Shown here: positions 26,069 to 35,167 of the stretch, one piece after another
Layout: each line of letters starts with the position of its first letter
How positions within the stretch are numbered: the first letter of the stretch is position 1
NCBI GenBank assembly: GCA_965250225.1
Contig: CBDFNQ010000027.1
Coordinates: 96,953 to 160,952, forward strand
Direction of reading: 5' to 3'
Length of the DNA: 64,000 nucleotides
Origin: CBDEUK01 sp965250225
GTDB taxonomy: Bacteria > Pseudomonadota > Gammaproteobacteria > Eutrophobiales > Eutrophobiaceae
Translations under genes and position numbers: made by a program
Notes under the pieces: model-generated
Told to the model about the DNA's origin: nothing
Databases searched by the model: none
What the model saw: the letters and a program-made list of their open reading frames with translations, nothing else

Positions 26069-27139
26069 ATGCAAAACAATGAAAGATTCGTTGTCGGATG
26101 GGATATCGGTGGGGCACACCTCAAGCTGGCATGTTTGAGTGATAGTGGTGATGTCCTTGATATTCTTCAATATCCAACACCGGTCTGGAAAGGAATGGAA
26201 TCACTCAGGCGTGCGATTAATACAGCAATGGAGCACATTCAAAAAAGCCTGAGTGTTAATAACATCCGACATGCGGTGACGATGACAGCTGAACTGGTCG
26301 ATTTGTTTCCGAACAGACATCAGGGCGTGTTAGAAATTTCCAGTTTGTTGAACCAGATAATCAATGACCAAACAGTTCTTTTCTACGCAGGAGACAATGG
26401 TTTCGTTGACGCTGATGAAATTGGAACAGTGACGAACAAGGTTTCTTCGGCAAACTGGCATGCTACTGCTAACTTCGTTGCAAGCAAACTGAGCCATGGA
26501 GTTATTCTGGATATGGGCAGCACAACAACAGATATTATTCCCTTTGAGTCAGGCTTAAGCATTCCTGCGGGTTATTCCGATCATGAACGTTTGTACACAC
26601 AGGAATTGCTCTATACCGGGATGATACGAACACCGGTGATGGCTATCGTGAAACAACTGCCGTATCGCAATAAAGATTATAATATTATGGCCGAGCATTT
26701 CGCTACAATGGCAGATGTTTATCGTGTGACAGGACAGTTGAACGAACAGGATGATTATATGGAGTCGGCTGATGGCAAGGAAAAAACAGTGTTAGCCAGT
26801 ACGCGCAGGTTGGCCAGGTTGATAGGCCTCGATATAAAAGACATTTCGAAATCTGACACGCAAGAATTTAAAACCATGGCTGAATATATTGTTCAACAGC
26901 AACTTGAAATGATAGATGCCTGTCTTTTAAATGGATTTTCACGTTTAAATCAAAAAAGTAATGCGGTCCTGGTAGGCGCCGGATGCGGACGTTCTCTAAT
27001 TTCTTCTGTTGCGGATATACATAATATTGAATACATAGATTTTAACGATTTGCTTATGGTCACAAACGATAAAAAATATCTGGCTGGAAATTGTGCTGCT
27101 GCTGTGGCTGTGGCTGATATTGCGAGGAATTTGCCTTGA
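26069..27139 (+). CDS. MfnF-like protein (H4MPT-linked C1 pathway, ASKHA fold)
   Basis: The 356-residue protein has hydantoinase/oxoprolinase-type phosphate motifs: VVGWDIGGAHLKLA at residues 8-21 and LDMGSTTTDIIPF near 147-159. Archaeal MfnF condenses the phosphorylated aminomethylfuran with glutamyl-tyramine to build the methanofuran core. A matching MfnD-like enzyme lies upstream and an MfnE-like kinase downstream, which supports assignment to methylofuran synthesis. Confidence 0.82.
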   Translation: MQNNERFVVGWDIGGAHLKLACLSDSGDVLDILQYPTPVWKGMESLRRAINTAMEHIQKSLSVNNIRHAVTMTAELVDLFPNRHQGVLEISSLLNQIINDQTVLFYAGDNGFVDADEIGTVTNKVSSANWHATANFVASKLSHGVILDMGSTTTDIIPFESGLSIPAGYSDHERLYTQELLYTGMIRTPVMAIVKQLPYRNKDYNIMAEHFATMADVYRVTGQLNEQDDYMESADGKEKTVLASTRRLARLIGLDIKDISKSDTQEFKTMAEYIVQQQLEMIDACLLNGFSRLNQKSNAVLVGAGCGRSLISSVADIHNIEYIDFNDLLMVTNDKKYLAGNCAAAVAVADIARNLP

Positions 27140-28506
27140 CAATCAAGCTTGCAGAATTGCCTTATTACAATGATTCTTCAGAAATCTTTGCCAATATTGC
27201 AGATGAAGAATGGAGTATTTATCTGGATAGCGGATATCCTTATAAAGATAACGGACGTTACGATATATTTTCAGCACGCCCATATATTACTTTGCTCACC
27301 TATGGAAATGAGACGGTCCTTAACAAGGATGGAAAAATTATACACAGCGAGGATGATCCCTTTGAATTAGTGCGAGCTCATTTAGGAAATAAACAACAAA
27401 ACTTTACTGCATTACCATTTTGTGGTGGAGCCATGGGGTATTTTGCCTATGATTTAGGGCGACACATCGAAAAATTACCCCAACAGACAAGACATGATTT
27501 ACCCATTCCGGATATGGCTATTGGCGTATATGACTGGGCAGTTATAGTGGATCATCAAATGAGACAAAGCTGGATCGTTTCACAAGGCAATCACTGTGCT
27601 ACCAGTGATCAATGGTTAGATTTGATTAAGTTGTTTGAAAATAAAAGCAATAAAACCTATACGCCATTTAAAGCGACATCAAAATACACTTCTAATCTTG
27701 ATCAAAAAAAATACGCAAAAGCATTTGATAAAATTAAACAGTATATTGTGGATGGCGATTGCTATCAGGTAAATCTGGCGCAACGTTTTGAAGTCAATGT
27801 GGAAGGCGACCCCTGGTCTGCTTATAAGAAATTAAGAGAATTAAATCCTGCGCCATTTGCTTCGTATATGAACATTCCGGATTGTAATATCCTGAGTTCA
27901 TCACCAGAACGTTTCTTAAAACTCAAGGGGGGGCTGGTTGAAACCAAACCGATCAAGGGAACACGACGACGTTCTGTGTTTGCTTATGAAGACGCTGCCC
28001 TGGCACAGGAGCTTCTGGAAAGTGAAAAGGATCGTGCGGAAAATGTCATGATTGTTGACTTGCTCAGAAATGATCTGGGTAAGATCTGTGAAACAGGTTC
28101 TATCTCGGTCCCTAAATTATACGCACTTGAAAGTTTCGCCACCGTGCATCACCTGGTAAGTACGGTTGTTGGACGATTGGACAAATCAATTCATGCAATG
28201 GATTTATTGCGAGCTTGTTTTCCAGGCGGTTCTATTACAGGTGCGCCGAAATTACGGTCGATGGAAATCATTGAAGAACTTGAACCGCATAGAAGAAATG
28301 TTTATTGCGGCAGTATGGGTTACATTGGTTTTGATGGCGATATGGATACTAATATCACCATCAGAACCCTGGTACACCATGATGATAAATTCTATTGCTG
28401 GGCCGGTGGCGGCATTGTTGCGGACTCAGAAATGAGATCCGAATATCAGGAATGTTTTGACAAGGCTGAAGCATTACTTAAATTGTTTGAGTATAAAAAA
28501 GATTAA
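27136..28506 (+). CDS. pabB: Aminodeoxychorismate synthase component I
   Basis: The 456-residue chorismate-utilising enzyme has C-terminal signatures KAFDKIKQYIVDGDCYQVNLAQRF, SPERFLKLK, KPIKGTRRR and GSITGAPKLRSMEIIEELE. With a glutaminase it makes the p-aminobenzoate precursor. p-Aminobenzoate is needed for folate and is also the direct substrate of beta-RFAP synthase in this cluster. The start is TTG, overlapping the preceding stop by 4 bases. No pabA or pabC is in the window. Confidence 0.92.
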   Translation: MTIKLAELPYYNDSSEIFANIADEEWSIYLDSGYPYKDNGRYDIFSARPYITLLTYGNETVLNKDGKIIHSEDDPFELVRAHLGNKQQNFTALPFCGGAMGYFAYDLGRHIEKLPQQTRHDLPIPDMAIGVYDWAVIVDHQMRQSWIVSQGNHCATSDQWLDLIKLFENKSNKTYTPFKATSKYTSNLDQKKYAKAFDKIKQYIVDGDCYQVNLAQRFEVNVEGDPWSAYKKLRELNPAPFASYMNIPDCNILSSSPERFLKLKGGLVETKPIKGTRRRSVFAYEDAALAQELLESEKDRAENVMIVDLLRNDLGKICETGSISVPKLYALESFATVHHLVSTVVGRLDKSIHAMDLLRACFPGGSITGAPKLRSMEIIEELEPHRRNVYCGSMGYIGFDGDMDTNITIRTLVHHDDKFYCWAGGGIVADSEMRSEYQECFDKAEALLKLFEYKKD

Positions 28507-29089
28507 CATCTACGTCATTAAAGTCGGCGGCAGCCTGATGAAATCCAGCCAGCTTGCGGACTGCTTAAAAATTTTGAAGGAATATGGTCAGGGTAGGGTT
28601 GTCATCGTGCCTGGTGGCGGCATCTTTGCAGACCATGTCAGAACAGCACAAACTCAATGGAATTTTAACGATGAAACAGCTCATTGCATGGCGTTATTAG
28701 CAATGGAGCAATATGCATACTATTGCCGATCACTTATACCAGAATTTGAAATGGCAACGAATGTTGAGCAAGTTAATTGTCTGTTGAAAGAAAATAAAGT
28801 TGTTATTTTTCTACCTTCCCAGTTCATGGCAAAACAACATGCTTTGCCAAATAACTGGAGTTTGACCTCAGATACTATTGCTGCCGTAATATCAAACACG
28901 CTAAAAGCAGATGGTCTGGTACTGATTAAATCCCTGGATCAAATACCGGAAGCAGACTCAATTCATGCCTTGGCCGAAGCCGGTGTCGTCGATGGGTTCT
29001 TTCCTGAATATTATCAAAAACTATCCTGTAAGTTTCGTTGTTTAGTCGCGAGTGATCTTCTTGAATTGAAAAAAATCATCTCAGGATAA
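28487..29089 (+). CDS. MfnE-like amino acid kinase family protein
   Basis: The protein has the amino-acid-kinase opening YVIKVGGSLMKS, the VIVPGGGIFAD loop, and SLTSDTIAAVISNTL near the nucleotide site. Archaeal MfnE phosphorylates the aminomethylfuran phosphate in methanofuran synthesis; the neighbouring MfnD- and MfnF-like genes support the same role. The start is probably TTG 28487 (200 residues), inside the end of pabB; TTG 28457 would add 10 residues. Confidence 0.8.
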   Translation: MSIKKINIYVIKVGGSLMKSSQLADCLKILKEYGQGRVVIVPGGGIFADHVRTAQTQWNFNDETAHCMALLAMEQYAYYCRSLIPEFEMATNVEQVNCLLKENKVVIFLPSQFMAKQHALPNNWSLTSDTIAAVISNTLKADGLVLIKSLDQIPEADSIHALAEAGVVDGFFPEYYQKLSCKFRCLVASDLLELKKIISG

Positions 29090-29220
29090 AACGCACTAAA
29101 GTCTTCCTAACACACTGTTACTTAAAAGAAAGTATCCTGTAGTGTATGAAGGCCTATTACACTATTGGCAAAGATATTGCGTTGATAATCTCCAAATTAT
29201 AAAAATATTAATCTCGCTAT

Positions 29221-29247
29221 TAAAGAATCGGGTTTTTATGCCGTTAA
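29221..29247 (+). promoter_or_regulatory. Sigma-28 (FliA) type promoter of the chemoreceptor gene
   Basis: TAAAGAAT at 29221-29228 and GCCGTTAA at 29240-29247 are separated by exactly 11 bases. This fits the flagellar sigma-28 pattern TAAAGTTT-N11-GCCGATAA with three mismatches overall. It lies about 90 bases upstream of a chemoreceptor gene, the class of gene this factor controls. No flagellar gene is in the window. Confidence 0.7.
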
Positions 29248-29336
29248 GGTCCTTAGTATATAGACAGTTTAATTTTTTAGAAAACGGATAGGCTGAAATT
29301 AATCTATTAATGGAAAGTTATTCGGAGAATTAGGTC

Positions 29337-30533
29337 ATGGGTAAATTGATAGAAAAACTCAATCTTAGCAGACAATTTTATCTGCTTGCAGGTATTGCGG
29401 TTTTTTGGAATTTTGTTGGGGCATCCTTATTATACTTCTCAGGTAGTGGTGGAGTGACATCTTTATTGTACGTTGAGATTGGGGTTATCGTAGCCTCCAT
29501 ATTGAGTGTTTGCGGATTTGCTTTTGCTCTTGGTAAGTTTAATTCCAACAGGGCTTATATTATCGTTACTGCGATGGGTGCTATGGCCAAAGGTGATTTA
29601 ACGAAAAAGATCAATATTTCGGGTAAAGACGAATTTGCCTGGATGTGTTGGGAATATACTCAGGCGCGAAAAGGTTTTACTGAAGTGGTTCAAAGCATTA
29701 AAGCTAATTCCACTCAATTGGCCGCTGCAGCAGAAGAATTGTCTACCATTACCGAACAAAGTTCCCTGGGTGTCGCGAAACAACAAAGTGAGACACAACA
29801 GGTTGCCACAGCCATGAATGAGATGTCCGTAACAGTGCAAGAGGTAGCAAAAAATGCTGCGAGTGCCGCTACCGCGGCACAGGAAGCTGACGAACAAGCC
29901 AAGAATGGTCATCAGGTGGTTAGTGATACCGTAGCCACAATCAATTCTTTGGCCAATGAAGTAGCAAACACATCGGAAGTGATTGAAAAACTCAAAGGTG
30001 ATAGTTTAAGTATTGGTTCTGTACTGGATGTGATCCGTGATATTGCCGAACAAACCAATCTTCTGGCATTGAATGCAGCAATTGAGGCTGCACGAGCGGG
30101 TGAACAAGGTCGAGGTTTTGCGGTAGTGGCTGATGAAGTTCGCACATTGGCAAGTCGTACGCAACAGTCAACACAGGAAATCAACGAAATGATCGAACGT
30201 TTGCAATCTGGTGCTAATGAAGCGGTGACTGTGATGGAGCAGGGACGTGAAAAAGCGGAGGCCAGTGTTGAGCAAGCCGCAAAAGCAGGCTGTGCGCTCG
30301 AAGCTATTACCCAGGTTGTTGATAATATTACCGCAATGAATATGCAAATCGCCAGTGCAGCCGACCAACAGAGCGCAACAGCTGAGGAAATAAATCGTAA
30401 TATAGTGAATATCAGTGAAGTTGCGGATGAAACCTCAAGTGGTGCACAACAAACAGCCAATGCCAGTGATGAGCTGGCAAGACTGGCGGTAGATTTACAG
30501 GAAAAGGTTGATAGTTTTCAAGTATTGGATTGA
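29337..30533 (+). CDS. Methyl-accepting chemotaxis protein without a large sensor domain
   Basis: The 398-residue protein has two membrane segments (about residues 16-33 and 42-66) joined by a very short loop, then a HAMP-like stretch and a long signalling coiled coil. The hairpin tip IAEQTNLLALNAAIEAARAGEQGRGFAVVADEVR is at about residues 237-270. With almost no periplasmic part it probably senses something in the membrane or cytoplasm, such as redox state; this is an inference. It has a FliA-type promoter upstream. Confidence 0.93.
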   Translation: MGKLIEKLNLSRQFYLLAGIAVFWNFVGASLLYFSGSGGVTSLLYVEIGVIVASILSVCGFAFALGKFNSNRAYIIVTAMGAMAKGDLTKKINISGKDEFAWMCWEYTQARKGFTEVVQSIKANSTQLAAAAEELSTITEQSSLGVAKQQSETQQVATAMNEMSVTVQEVAKNAASAATAAQEADEQAKNGHQVVSDTVATINSLANEVANTSEVIEKLKGDSLSIGSVLDVIRDIAEQTNLLALNAAIEAARAGEQGRGFAVVADEVRTLASRTQQSTQEINEMIERLQSGANEAVTVMEQGREKAEASVEQAAKAGCALEAITQVVDNITAMNMQIASAADQQSATAEEINRNIVNISEVADETSSGAQQTANASDELARLAVDLQEKVDSFQVLD

Positions 30534-30691
30534 GTTTTATCAGTTGGTGATTTTTCAGTTTGTAGTTTGAATTGTTCAACGGCCAGGTGGCCAGCTTGTT
30601 CACCATAGTCCAGGGCTATCCGATAACAATCAAGAAGTCGATGACCATCTGTTTCTCTCATCGTATTTGACGATTCAATTTTTTCCATCAT
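30518..30691 (-). CDS. Possible small protein, 57 residues
   Basis: A minus-strand reading frame starts MMEKIESSN and ends DKTQSNT, overlapping the 3' end of the chemoreceptor gene by 16 bases. A GGGGAG sequence lies just before the two adjacent ATG codons. The middle part, RLLDCYRIALDYGEQAGHLAVEQF, looks like an amphipathic helix. I recognise no family; it may be chance. Confidence 0.35.
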   Translation of the reverse strand: MMEKIESSNTMRETDGHRLLDCYRIALDYGEQAGHLAVEQFKLQTEKSPTDKTQSNT

Positions 30692-30707
30692 GCTCCCCCA
30701 GCATTAA

Positions 30708-30837
30708 TAAAAAACATCACTAGAACATACCACCTGACATCATGGTATGTTCTGGAATAAGAAGGCCTGGTATCCGGAAGAGGCTGGAGATACCAGGCAA
30801 TAGCCGAGATCCATCCCGGCTTGTACCCGCTAGGGTA
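30708..30837 (-). ncRNA. Four-hairpin structured region downstream of nrdB, ending in a likely terminator
   Basis: Read in the nrdB direction there are four consecutive inverted repeats. TACCC/GGGTA is at 30824-30837, AGCCG/CGGCT at 30802-30821, GCCTGGTATC/GATACCAGGC at 30765-30798, and AGAACATACCA/TGGTATGTTCT at 30722-30753. The last is followed by a short spacer and six T residues, so it is probably the nrdAB terminator. The stacked stems suggest a structured 3' untranslated region or a small RNA released from it. Confidence 0.55.
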
Positions 30838-30871
30838 ATCAAAGGTTTCATTACATCAATCTTGTTCATCA

Positions 30872-32074
30872 TTACCAATTCAAAGCTCCGCCAGTTTGAT
30901 ATTCAGTGACACGGGTCTCGAAGAAATTTTTCTCTTTGCGAAGATTCGCCTGTTCATCTAACCATGGCAGGGTTTCTTCTGCTCCAGGGAAAGGCGCGCT
31001 CAATCCGAGTTGTCCTGCCCTGCGGTTAGCAATAAAACGGAATTGTCCGATGTGTGTTTCAGCGTTATAGCCGAGGATCGGATCTTTCAAAATATAATTG
31101 GAGTAGGTTATTTCTGCCGCCTCAGATTCATCCCATAAGGTACGAATAGCCTTTGGATCCAGAGTGATCTTTTCTTCCTGTAGAATTTGTTTAACAACAC
31201 GGATGCCGAATGAAGCATGCATAACTTCATCACGCATAATGTATTGCAACTGTTCTGCCGTGCCTTTCATCAGACCACGACGTTGTAGGGCAAAGATAGG
31301 GCTGAAGCCGTTATAGAACCAGCAACCTTCAAAGATGGCGGCGAAGAAAAGATAGGACAGAACAAAATTTTCAAGTTCATCCCGATCGTGTAAATCAATA
31401 TCTGAACGAAGTACAGAATTCAGGCGACCATTGGCAAACTGAATCTTTTGATTAATTTCTGGCACGACACGATAGCGGTTGTAGATTTCACTTTGATCAA
31501 GACCAATCGTTTCAATGCAATGTTGATAGGTCCAGGTGTGCAAAGCTTCTTCATAGACCTGACGAGCCTGATAGATTTGTAATTCAGGAGCAGACATTTT
31601 TTCCATGACCGCCAGGCCGATATTACGCATAGCCAGGATGTCGGATGTCGTTAAATAGGCCAGCACATTTTCATAAACGTGGCGTTCTTCCAACGTCAGT
31701 TTATGACGATAGTCATGAACGTCCTGTGCCATATTAATATCAAGTGGTGTCCAGTGATTTTTATTGGCATTGAGAAAGTAATTCCAGGCCCATGGATATT
31801 TAAACGGGGCCAGTTGGTTAATATCGGTCAGTCCGTTAATGACCCGTTTATCATCCGGGTTGATCGGATCCAGCCGGCCAATAGTTGATTCTCCCAGGGT
31901 AGATTCTCTCAGGGTAGATTTTCCCAGAGGCGATTTTGTTGCTGCTGTTATCGTAGAAGGAATATTAACCGGGATCGGTTCCCTTGCCTCGGTCACTTGT
32001 TCAAGGCCTGCCTGAATAATATTGGCTTGCTTGGTTTCTATGGCCGCTACTGGATCATCCCAATCTGACATCAT
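30872..32074 (-). CDS. nrdB: Class I ribonucleotide reductase beta subunit
   Basis: The 400-residue protein is the di-iron radical subunit. EEALHTWTYQH carries the Glu and His ligands and the radical tyrosine spaced as in NrdB, and IMRDEVMHASFG gives the second Glu/His pair. The N terminus (about residues 1-70) is an extension. It contains a short serine/threonine repeat encoded by three 15-bp units at 31887-31931. The gene follows nrdA after 37 bases. Confidence 0.95.
   Translation of the reverse strand: MMSDWDDPVAAIETKQANIIQAGLEQVTEAREPIPVNIPSTITAATKSPLGKSTLRESTLGESTIGRLDPINPDDKRVINGLTDINQLAPFKYPWAWNYFLNANKNHWTPLDINMAQDVHDYRHKLTLEERHVYENVLAYLTTSDILAMRNIGLAVMEKMSAPELQIYQARQVYEEALHTWTYQHCIETIGLDQSEIYNRYRVVPEINQKIQFANGRLNSVLRSDIDLHDRDELENFVLSYLFFAAIFEGCWFYNGFSPIFALQRRGLMKGTAEQLQYIMRDEVMHASFGIRVVKQILQEEKITLDPKAIRTLWDESEAAEITYSNYILKDPILGYNAETHIGQFRFIANRRAGQLGLSAPFPGAEETLPWLDEQANLRKEKNFFETRVTEYQTGGALNW
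31887..31931 (-). repeat. Three 15-bp in-frame tandem repeats within nrdB
   Basis: On the plus strand the units are GATTCTCCCAGGGTA, GATTCTCTCAGGGTA and GATTTTCCCAGAGGC. They encode a repeat of roughly G-x-S-T-L in the N-terminal extension of NrdB. A multiple of three keeps the frame when copies are gained or lost, so this site may vary in length among strains. Confidence 0.75.
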
Positions 32075-32111
32075 TATTTTAGTCCTCGTTCAGTTTATTC
32101 GTATCCGTGCT

Positions 32112-34976
32112 CTATTGGCACGCATCACAATCCGGGTCGAGAATGGAACAGGCACTGGGTGCGGTATTATCGACTGTTTCAGTACTGTTATTGGTGGCAC
32201 TTTTCTCCATGTGTGTGGCTCCAAGAGAGCGCAGGTAATAGGTTGTTTTCAGACCACGTATCCAGGCCAGTTTGTACAAGTTATCGAGCTTTTTGCCGCT
32301 GGGTTCTGCCATGTACAAATTGAGTGATTGTGCCTGGTCGATCCATTTTTGACGGCGTGATCCACATTCAACTAACCAGCGTGGGTCAATCTCAAAAGCG
32401 TTTGCGTAAAGCGCTTTCAAATCATCCGGGATACGATCAATCGGCTGCACACTGCCATCAAAATATTTAAGATCATTGACCATGACCTTATCCCAGAGGT
32501 CTTTTTCTTTCAGGTCACGCACCAGATAGGGATTTACCACGGTAAACTCACCGGACAAATTCGATTTCACGAACAAGTTTTGATAGGTCGGTTCAATCGA
32601 TTGGCTGACCCCGCAAATATTTGAAATAGTTGCTGTTGGTGCAATGGCCATGCAGTTGGAATTCCGCATGCCTATGGCCTTTACCTGACGCCGCAGGCCT
32701 TCCCAATCCAGTGTCTGCTCTGTATCAACATCGAGGTAGCTGTTACGACCTTCCTGTAGCAGTCGAATCGAGTCGATAGGCATAATACCCTGACTCCAGA
32801 GTGAGCCAGGAAATGTGGTATAGGTACCACGCTCCTTCGCCAGATCACTGGATGCCTTGATAGCGAAATAACTAACGGCTTCCATACTTTTATCCGAAAA
32901 TTGAATTGCATCTTCAGAGGCGTAGGGAATACGCAGTTTATAGAGGGTATCCTGAAAGCCCATGATACCCAGACCAATGGGGCGGTGTCTGAGGTTAGAA
33001 CGGCGTGCCTGAGGTACACTGTAAAAATTATAATCAATCACGTTATCCAACATGCGGATTGCGGTATTGATGGTTTTTTCAAGCTTTTCGCTGTTCAGAC
33101 CATTCCCATCGACGTGCTGTGCCAGATTCACTGATCCAAGATTACAGACCGCGATCTCATCGTCATTAGTATTCAGGGTGATCTCTGTACACAGGTTTGA
33201 GGAATGCACAACACCAATATGACGTTGTGGTGAGCGCAGGTTGCAGGGATCTTTGAAAGTGAACCAGGGATGTCCAGTTTCGAACAACATGGATAACATT
33301 TTTCGCCACAGATCAACCGCCTTGAGTCGTTTAAAGGCTTTGATCTCACCACGGTCAGCACGGGCTTCGTATTCAATATAGGTCTGTTCGAATTCCGAAC
33401 CATACAGCTCATGTAATTCCGGTGTTTCATCTGGAGAGAACAGGGTCCAATCTTCTTCCTCACAGACCCGTTTCATAAACAGATCCGGGATCCAGTTAGC
33501 GGTATTCATATCGTGGGTACGACGTCGTTCATCGCCAGTGTTCTTACGGAGTTCAAGAAATTCTTCGATATCCAGGTGCCAGGTTTCAAGATAAGCACAC
33601 ATTGCCCCTTTGCGTTTACCGCCCTGATTGACGGCAACTGCCGTGTCATTAGCCACTTTGAGAAATGGCACAACCCCTTGCGATTTACCATTGGTACCCT
33701 TGATATGGGCCCCCATACCGCGCACACGGCTCCAGTCGTTGCCCAAACCACCGGCGTGTTTTGACAGCAAGGCATCGTCTTTAATGCCGCTGTATATACC
33801 ATCCAGATCATCCGGGATGGTGGTTAAATAACAGCTGGAAAGTTGTGGGCGAAGGGTGCCAGAATTGAATAAAGTTGGTGTTGAGCTCATGAAATCGAAA
33901 GAAGACAACAATTCATAAAATTCTATCGCACGCGATTCACGATCCATCTCGTTGATCGCCAGACCCATTGCCACGCGCATAAAAAACGCCTGTGGTAACT
34001 CAATGCGGGTGCCATCTGAGTGGATAAAATAACGGTCATACAGGGTCTGTAAACCAAGGTAGGTAAACTGACGGTCACGCTCCGGTTTCAAGGCATTGCC
34101 GAGGCGTTTCAGATCGTATTTAGTCAGCTCGGTATCGAGAAGACTCAATTCTGCAGCACGGTGAACGTAGTTTTCAAAATAGCTGGGATAACGTTGTGTC
34201 ATATCCATCTGACCAGGATGGGTAGCCTTACCTTCAACAAAACTCAATGTTTCACGGCGCATACTATCGAGTAACAGATTCGCAGCGGCATAACTGTACT
34301 CCGGTTCTTTCTCAATCAGTGTTCGGGCACTCATAACCAGCGCAGCACTGACATCAAGTTCATCAATGCCATCAAACAGATTTCGCTGGACATCATCAAG
34401 GATGAGATCCACATCGACGTGTTCGAGTCCTTGGCAGGCCTCGGTAACAATTTTTCTCAAATGTTCGGTATCCAGTACTTGTTTGGAACCATCGATCTGT
34501 GTGATGGAAATAGTACTGTCGTTATTACTGTCAGTAGCACTGTCTTCATCACCGGGGTTGCGAAGCTTGGCTCGGTCATTACGGTAGATAACATAGGCGC
34601 GTGCAACTTTTTGTTCTCCACCACGCATTAGAGCCAGTTCGACCTGGTCCTGAATGTCCTCAATATGAACAGTTCCACCACCGGGCATACGACGGGTCAG
34701 GGCATTGCTAACCTGTTCAGTCAAGGCTTGTACCGTTTCATGAATGCGAGTAGAGGCTGCGGCTGTACCACCTTCCACCTCAAGAAAGGCCTTGGTCATG
34801 GCAATATTTATCTTGCCCGGATCAAAGCTCGTGACTTTATTGTTTCGACGTATAACGCGATATTCTCCCAGTAGATGGGAAGTGATATCCACGTTCGTAT
34901 TTTTTTTATCCAGCGTGGAAACTGATGAGACGCTGGCAGTGGAAACAGTGTCTTCGGATACTTCTTTACCCTCCAT
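32112..34976 (-). CDS. nrdA: Class I ribonucleotide reductase alpha subunit with two ATP cones
   Basis: The 954-residue catalytic subunit reduces ribonucleoside diphosphates. Two ATP-cone domains lie at the N terminus (about residues 35-140 and 150-245), as in Pseudomonas NrdA. The barrel domain follows, with SSCYLTTIPDD, the CNLGSVNLAQH segment, and the finger-loop region NSNCMAIAPTATISNICGVSQSIEP. The C terminus has a cysteine pair (DCDACQ) suited to thioredoxin-type reduction. The upstream region carries DnaA-box-like sites. Confidence 0.96.
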   Translation of the reverse strand: MEGKEVSEDTVSTASVSSVSTLDKKNTNVDITSHLLGEYRVIRRNNKVTSFDPGKINIAMTKAFLEVEGGTAAASTRIHETVQALTEQVSNALTRRMPGGGTVHIEDIQDQVELALMRGGEQKVARAYVIYRNDRAKLRNPGDEDSATDSNNDSTISITQIDGSKQVLDTEHLRKIVTEACQGLEHVDVDLILDDVQRNLFDGIDELDVSAALVMSARTLIEKEPEYSYAAANLLLDSMRRETLSFVEGKATHPGQMDMTQRYPSYFENYVHRAAELSLLDTELTKYDLKRLGNALKPERDRQFTYLGLQTLYDRYFIHSDGTRIELPQAFFMRVAMGLAINEMDRESRAIEFYELLSSFDFMSSTPTLFNSGTLRPQLSSCYLTTIPDDLDGIYSGIKDDALLSKHAGGLGNDWSRVRGMGAHIKGTNGKSQGVVPFLKVANDTAVAVNQGGKRKGAMCAYLETWHLDIEEFLELRKNTGDERRRTHDMNTANWIPDLFMKRVCEEEDWTLFSPDETPELHELYGSEFEQTYIEYEARADRGEIKAFKRLKAVDLWRKMLSMLFETGHPWFTFKDPCNLRSPQRHIGVVHSSNLCTEITLNTNDDEIAVCNLGSVNLAQHVDGNGLNSEKLEKTINTAIRMLDNVIDYNFYSVPQARRSNLRHRPIGLGIMGFQDTLYKLRIPYASEDAIQFSDKSMEAVSYFAIKASSDLAKERGTYTTFPGSLWSQGIMPIDSIRLLQEGRNSYLDVDTEQTLDWEGLRRQVKAIGMRNSNCMAIAPTATISNICGVSQSIEPTYQNLFVKSNLSGEFTVVNPYLVRDLKEKDLWDKVMVNDLKYFDGSVQPIDRIPDDLKALYANAFEIDPRWLVECGSRRQKWIDQAQSLNLYMAEPSGKKLDNLYKLAWIRGLKTTYYLRSLGATHMEKSATNNSTETVDNTAPSACSILDPDCDACQ

Positions 34977-35122
34977 TAAACCCCTCCTAGTACTTTTTTA
35001 TACCGAAATAACGGTTGTCTCTCGTTTCCAAATTGCTTTAAGAACATTCGCAAACGGATTGATTTATTATGACATGTGTAAGATATAGCACCACTAGGTG
35101 ATGTGGTCAAGATGATATTAAA

Positions 35123-35138
35123 ACACAATATAATGTGG
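35123..35138. promoter_or_regulatory. NrdR-box-like site
   Basis: The 16-bp sequence ACACAATATAATGTGG is close to the ACAC...GTGT palindromes bound by NrdR upstream of ribonucleotide reductase genes. NrdR sites usually come in pairs about three helical turns apart. I could not find a good second copy, so the call is tentative. Confidence 0.35.
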
Positions 35139-35167
35139 ATTGCCCTGTTGATTTGCTTTTGATTAGC

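Noticed and set aside
29090..29336. A cyclic di-GMP riboswitch before the chemoreceptor
   Set aside because: The conserved GEMM core sequences are not present; a FliA-type promoter explains the position better.
29912..30460. A 182-residue minus-strand reading frame opposite the chemoreceptor
   Set aside because: It is made of Ala/Ser-rich antisense of the coiled coil, a common artefact.
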